The notes below the pieces were generated by a model. It searched no databases and was not told the origin of the DNA. It saw only the letters and a program-made list of their open reading frames with translations. The position numbers and the translations under genes were made by a program. A stretch of DNA of 9,378 nt from a bacterium (GTDB lineage: Bacteria; Krumholzibacteriota; Krumholzibacteriia; JACNKJ01): contig JACNKJ010000212.1 of assembly GCA_014382085.1 (NCBI GenBank), positions 1-9,378 of the forward strand. The letters are read 5' to 3'. This document shows, one piece after another, positions 7,042-9,378 of this stretch (positions are counted from its first letter, which is position 1; each line of letters opens with the position of its first letter).

Positions 7042-7070
7042 AAAAAACCGGAGCCCCTAGGGGACTCCGG
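7042..7070 (-). terminator. intrinsic terminator after rplS
   Basis: On the minus strand the arm CCGGAG-T-CCCC (7070..7060) pairs with GGGG-CTCCGG (7057..7048), about 10 G/C-rich pairs with one bulged T. It is followed directly by six T (7047..7042). It lies 25 nt after the rplS stop and so should end the rpsP-rplS transcript. It also lies between the two candidate rnhB starts. Confidence 0.85.
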
Positions 7071-7095
7071 TCGATATGCTTCGAATCGGCCACGC

Positions 7096-7446
7096 CTACT
7101 TGGTTTCCCGGATGGCCTTCACCCGCGCCTTTTTGCCCTTGAGAGCGCGCAGATAGTAAAGCTTGGCGCGGCGCACCTTGCCTCGTGAGAGAACTTCAAT
7201 GTCGCTGACGTTGGGGCTGTTCACGGGGAAGATTCTCTCCACGCCGATGCCGCCCGAAATCTTGCGCACCGTGAAGGTGGCCTCCACTCCGGAACCGCGA
7301 CGCTGGATGACGGTGCCCTGGAACGGCTGATGGCGTTCCTTGCTACCCTCCACCACTCGCACCTTGAAGCGAAGCGTGTCGCCCACGTTGAACTCGGGAA
7401 TCCCGTCCTTCAGCTGCTGATTGCTGATCGCGTCGACGATGTTCAT
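7096..7446 (-). CDS. rplS: 50S ribosomal protein L19
   Basis: The protein has 116 residues, the usual length. L19 sits at the 30S-50S interface of the ribosome. Recognisable segments are FNVGDTLRFKVRVVEG, FQGTVIQRRGSG, TFTVRKISGGIGVERIFP and the C-terminal VRRAKLYYLRALKGKKARVK. The ATG at 7446 overlaps the trmD stop by 4 nt (ATGA), and GGAGGT lies 5 nt further upstream, so it is translationally coupled to trmD. It is the last gene before the terminator at 7042..7070. Confidence 0.98.
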   Translation of the reverse strand: MNIVDAISNQQLKDGIPEFNVGDTLRFKVRVVEGSKERHQPFQGTVIQRRGSGVEATFTVRKISGGIGVERIFPVNSPNVSDIEVLSRGKVRRAKLYYLRALKGKKARVKAIRETK

Positions 7447-8186
7447 CGTCCACCTCCGTTTTGACGGCCGGGTCCCTCGGGACTTTCCGGACCTTCTTTC
7501 GAGAGCAGATCGGGGCGCTGAGTTTGTGTCAGGCGCCTAGACTGCTCTTCTCTCCATTGTTTGATCTTCGCGTGGTTCCCGCCGAGCAAAACTCCCGGGA
7601 CCTTGATTCCTTTGTACTCTTCGGGCCGAGTGTAATGGGGCCAATCGAGGCCGCCATTTTTGTCGGTTCCGAAGGAATCGGTCTCCGCCGATTCCAGATC
7701 GGTCATCACATCGGGCAGCAACCTTACCACCGAATCGATGATGACCGCCGCTCCCAGTTCGCCGCCGGTGAGGATGAAATCTCCCAGGGAGATTTCCTCC
7801 GTGACGACCAAGTCGCGAATGCGCTCGTCCAGGCCCTTGTAGCGCCCGCAGATGAGCGTGATCTCCGCCTCGCGGCTGAGCCGCTTGGCCGTCGCCTGAT
7901 CATAGGGCCGACCGCGCGGTGAAAGCAGGATCACCGGATGCCCGGGATGCTCGCTCTCGCTCTGCACCTTCTCCACGGCTTCCACCATGGGCGGCGCCAT
8001 CATGATCATCCCGGGCTGTCCGCCGTAAGGTGAGTCGTCCACGGTCGCGTGCTTGCCCTGGGCAAAATCCCGTGGATTCACGAAACGGTAACTCACCACC
8101 TTGTTGCGCTGGGCCCGGTCGAGGATGCCCACTTTCGCGGCGGCCTCCATAAATTCCGGAAAGAGGCTGACCACGTTGATCCGCAT
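7443..8186 (-). CDS. trmD: tRNA (guanine-N1-)-methyltransferase TrmD
   Basis: TrmD methylates G37 of tRNAs with S-adenosylmethionine and so prevents +1 frameshifting. The protein has 247 residues, a normal length. It is a SPOUT-fold enzyme with clear motifs: MRINVVSLFPE, DDSPYGGQPGM (50-60), LLSPRGRPYDQ (88-96), CGRYKGLDERI (113-123), EEISLGDFILTGGELGA (130-146), DSVVRLLPDV, DWPHYTRPEEYKG (181-193) and VPGVLLGGNHAKIKQWR. Two details differ from the common pattern. The third glycine of PYGGG is Gln 57, and the loop DSFGTDKNGGLDWPH is a few residues longer than usual. The C-terminal 20 residues are a Pro/Gly-rich tail. The ATG at 8186 now has no Shine-Dalgarno sequence, because the inserted element starts 5 nt upstream of it and has pushed the ancestral GGAG 272 bp away. 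Confidence 0.98.
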   Translation of the reverse strand: MRINVVSLFPEFMEAAAKVGILDRAQRNKVVSYRFVNPRDFAQGKHATVDDSPYGGQPGMIMMAPPMVEAVEKVQSESEHPGHPVILLSPRGRPYDQATAKRLSREAEITLICGRYKGLDERIRDLVVTEEISLGDFILTGGELGAAVIIDSVVRLLPDVMTDLESAETDSFGTDKNGGLDWPHYTRPEEYKGIKVPGVLLGGNHAKIKQWREEQSRRLTQTQRPDLLSKEGPESPEGPGRQNGGGR

Positions 8187-8188
8187 CG

Positions 8189-8359
8189 TTAGCAGTCTGC
8201 TTCAGAACTGGGCTCGGTCGCGCTGGCTGACGCTCGCGAGCAAGTCAAGGAACGAAGAGGAAGGTGATGCCAATGCGCATCATCGACGATGAGTGACACA
8301 GAGTTGTGACGCGAGCGTCGCCAGCCCTCCGGGTTTCTTCGCATTGCGACCATTGGCAT
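8189..8359 (-). CDS. possible small reading frame carried by the inserted element
   Basis: This 56-codon frame starts at an ATG at 8359, with GGAGGAGGA 6 nt upstream, which is the best ribosome site anywhere in the element. It ends with a TAA (8191..8189) created at the insertion junction, 2 nt before the trmD ATG. The frame is open further upstream, to a TTG at 8422. The protein is basic and His/Arg-rich at the start (MPMVAMRRNPEGWRRSR) and Ser/Ala-rich at the end (CSRASASATEPSSEADC); I recognise no domain. It overlaps inverted repeats, which constrain its sequence for other reasons, so it may be non-coding. If translated, it would replace rimM as the gene whose termination feeds ribosomes to trmD. 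Confidence 0.25.
   Translation of the reverse strand: MPMVAMRRNPEGWRRSRHNSVSLIVDDAHWHHLPLRSLTCSRASASATEPSSEADC
8192..8222 (+). repeat. terminal inverted repeat, trmD-proximal end
   Basis: It begins GCAGTCTG, then C, then TTCAGAACTGG, and ends GGTCGCG. It matches the reverse complement of 8433..8463 except at one C/T and a four-base block (GCTC against ATCT). Its outer half is itself a near palindrome (CAGTCTG ... CAGAACTG) that can form a small hairpin. Confidence 0.85.
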
Positions 8360-8432
8360 CGTTGCTCCTCCTCCATGATGATACTTCATCACTTTTGTCG
8401 TCGCGCCTCGCATTGGCCGCAATGCGAAAAAA

Positions 8433-8463
8433 CGCGACCAGATCCAGTTCTGAAACAGACTGC
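8433..8463 (-). repeat. terminal inverted repeat, rimM-proximal end
   Basis: On the minus strand it begins GCAGTCTG, then T, then TTCAGAACTGG, and ends GGTCGCG, followed by six T. It starts inside the rimM stop codon: the TA of TAG is one copy of the target duplication and the G is the first base of the element. Confidence 0.85.
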
Positions 8464-8978
8464 TAAATCTCCAGTAGCCCGGGCGGCGGATCGACTTCGA
8501 TCCAACCCTTCTCCGAATTCCAGTCGCGGACGATGGGCTCCACGAAGGGGATGCGGTACTCCCGCTCCTCGCCCTTCACGACCAGTAGTGGCTGAGCCGG
8601 CATAGGCTCCAGATCCACCACCTTGCCAAGAGATCCGCCGTCTGCGAGCTTCACTTCCAGGCCGATCACCTGAAAGGGCCGAACGCCGTCCGGTCCGGGA
8701 ACATCCAGATCTTCGCTTTCGAAAACCAGGATGCAATCTCGCAATTCGTCGGCCTCTTCCCGGCTCTCCACACCCTCCAGCTTAAGGATGATGCAATGGC
8801 CGGCCGGCCTCACCGAACTGATCTTCACGTCTCCGCTGGCTTCAGTCCCTTCCAGGACCAGCTTTTTGGACTCGAGGATCTCGGGCCAAAAATCTTCCGA
8901 AAGCAGCAGCTTCAATTCGCCCTTGAGCCCCACGGCCTTGATAACACGGCCCAGCTCAAGTCTTAGAGAGCCTGTCAA
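8463..8978 (-). CDS. rimM: ribosome maturation factor RimM
   Basis: RimM binds ribosomal protein S19 and helps to mature the head of the 30S subunit and 16S rRNA. The protein has 171 residues, as usual. The N-terminal RimM domain opens with LGRVIKAVGLKGELKL, a variant of the G-x-V-x-x-x-H-G-L-x-G-E motif with Val in place of His. The C-terminal PRC-barrel domain shows LADGGSLGKVVDLEPMPAQP, YRIPFVEPIV and the family ending VDPPPGLLEI. The start is a TTG at 8978 with GGGAG 5 nt upstream. It overlaps the stop of the KH-protein gene by 4 nt (TTGA). The TAG stop is formed at the insertion point of the inverted-repeat element; the ancestral stop was probably TAA, so the protein itself is unchanged. 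Confidence 0.96.
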   Translation of the reverse strand: MTGSLRLELGRVIKAVGLKGELKLLLSEDFWPEILESKKLVLEGTEASGDVKISSVRPAGHCIILKLEGVESREEADELRDCILVFESEDLDVPGPDGVRPFQVIGLEVKLADGGSLGKVVDLEPMPAQPLLVVKGEEREYRIPFVEPIVRDWNSEKGWIEVDPPPGLLEI

Positions 8979-9211
8979 TCGCGCTCCCTGATGCGCAGGA
9001 AGACTCGCTTCTCCTGACGCTGTCCCGCCGCCGAAAGCAGCGTTCGTAGAGCTTCGGCGGTCTTTCCATGGCGGCCGATCATTCTGCCCAGATCCTCGGG
9101 ATCCACGAGCAGCGTGTAGGCCATTTCGCCATTCTCCTCGGACTTCTCAATACGGATATCCTCCGGCCTGCCGGCCAGGGAATCCGCTACGAAGCGGATG
9201 AGTTTTTCCAT
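8975..9211 (-). CDS. khpA: KH-domain RNA-binding protein KhpA (YlqC family)
   Basis: This is a 78-residue single KH domain. The diagnostic GxxG loop is GRHG (46-49), inside LGRMIGRHGKTAEALRTLL, followed by the strand KRVFLRIRE. Members lie between rpsP and rimM in many bacteria and act as small RNA-binding proteins, often paired with KhpB/Jag. The ATG at 9211 lies 9 nt after the preceding stop, with a weak GGCGG site 5 nt upstream. Confidence 0.95.
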   Translation of the reverse strand: MEKLIRFVADSLAGRPEDIRIEKSEENGEMAYTLLVDPEDLGRMIGRHGKTAEALRTLLSAAGQRQEKRVFLRIRERD

Positions 9212-9220
9212 GCCAGCCGC

Positions 9221-9378
9221 CTACTCGGTCTTCTCGGCCGCGGGGGCTTCCTCCGCACGTGCCTCCTCGGCGGGTGCTTTCTCAGCAGCCGTTTCACCCT
9301 CCGCGGCCTCCTCTTCAGCCTTCGCTTTGGCCTCCGCATCCCCCGCACCCCCCCTGCCCGCACCCGCGCCCGCCCCCC
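9221..9378 (-). CDS. rpsP: C-terminal tail of probable 30S ribosomal protein S16 (runs off the window)
   Basis: The minus-strand frame enters at the window edge and stops with TAG at 9223..9221. The visible 51 residues are low complexity: first Gly/Ala (GAGAGRGGAGD), then Ala/Glu/Lys (AEAKAKAEEEAAEGETAAEK), ending EEAPAAEKTE. The conserved S16 core is outside the window. The assignment rests on gene order (rpsP-khpA-rimM-trmD-rplS) and on the Ala/Glu-rich C-terminal extension that S16 has in several phyla. The last ~30 bases of the window are a very G/C-rich homopolymer-like tract, where read quality could be poor, so the Gly/Ala stretch should be treated with care. Confidence 0.7.
   Translation of the reverse strand, partial: GAGAGAGRGGAGDAEAKAKAEEEAAEGETAAEKAPAEEARAEEAPAAEKTE

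Larger units (their letters stand above)
8192..8463. mobile_element. MITE-like inverted-repeat element in the rimM-trmD junction
   Basis: This 272-bp block is bounded by imperfect 31-bp terminal inverted repeats (26/31 identical) and flanked by a TA dinucleotide on each side (8190..8191 and 8464..8465). Deleting the element with one TA gives CTGGAGATTTAACGATG on the minus strand. There rimM ends with TAA, trmD starts 2 nt later, and GGAG sits 8 nt before the ATG, a normal tight operon junction. That clean empty site is the main evidence for insertion with TA duplication, as in Tc1/mariner-IS630-like or some IS5-group elements. The interior holds further inverted repeats: 8266..8275 with 8351..8360, 8229..8238 with 8310..8319, 8338..8348 with 8418..8428, and a 7-bp hairpin at 8409..8426. 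No transposase domain is visible, so it would need a helper enzyme. The exact family is unknown. Confidence 0.8.

Noticed and set aside
8409..8432. Hairpin with six A/T as an intrinsic terminator between rimM and trmD
   Set aside because: On the transcribed minus strand the six T come before the hairpin, not after it, and on the plus strand the hairpin is followed by A. Neither orientation fits an intrinsic terminator.
8189..8466. Reading the spacer as a CRISPR array, riboswitch or tRNA gene
   Set aside because: There are no regularly spaced direct repeats, no known aptamer signature and no cloverleaf with a CCA-proximal acceptor stem. The paired ends and TA flanks point to an inserted element instead.

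Overview
The window looks like a chromosomal segment of a GC-rich bacterium, most likely an uncultured member of the FCB group or a related candidate phylum. That placement is inference. It rests on a FlgD/Por-type C-terminal sorting tail (NYPNPFNPKTSIRF ... GVYLYKVQMNG), an Omp28-like protein with PEGA-like repeats, a DUF6029-like outer-membrane protein, and a long Ala/Glu tail on what is probably ribosomal protein S16. Almost everything is on the minus strand, so transcription runs from high to low coordinates.

Right part (9378 down to 5908): the translation and tRNA-modification operon rpsP (C-terminus only) - khpA - rimM - trmD - rplS, then rnhB - yraN. Genes abut or overlap by 4 nt, except at two places. 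(1) A 272-bp MITE-like element (8192..8463) with 31-bp imperfect terminal inverted repeats and a TA target duplication sits exactly at the rimM/trmD junction. Removing it restores a rimM TAA stop, a 2-nt gap and a GGAG ribosome site for trmD. (2) A strong intrinsic terminator (7042..7070) follows rplS and overlaps the longest possible reading frame of rnhB. This suggests that the true rnhB start is further downstream and that rnhB-yraN is expressed at a lower level.

Middle (5903 down to 4012): a small plus-strand gene (5691..5903) with a near-consensus sigma-70 promoter encodes a 70-residue protein. It has two CxxCxGxG zinc-finger halves and a very acidic tail. It converges on yraN and diverges from a ComM/YifB AAA+ ATPase gene.

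Left part (3921 down to 1): a four-gene operon for exported proteins. It encodes a PEGA/Omp28-like protein with a CLGC motif, a Cys-rich surface protein with a FlgD-type sorting tail, a TlpA-type thioredoxin (CKPC), and a DUF6029-like outer-membrane protein cut off by the window edge. The genes are separated by 1 nt, 73 nt (with an 11-bp hairpin) and an 8-nt overlap. The shared theme of exported cysteine and thioredoxin-like proteins suggests disulfide handling or cofactor delivery at the cell surface, but no substrate can be named.

The most unusual structure is the small inverted-repeat element in the rimM-trmD junction. Its own minus-strand reading frame ends two bases before the trmD start, as rimM would have done before the insertion.
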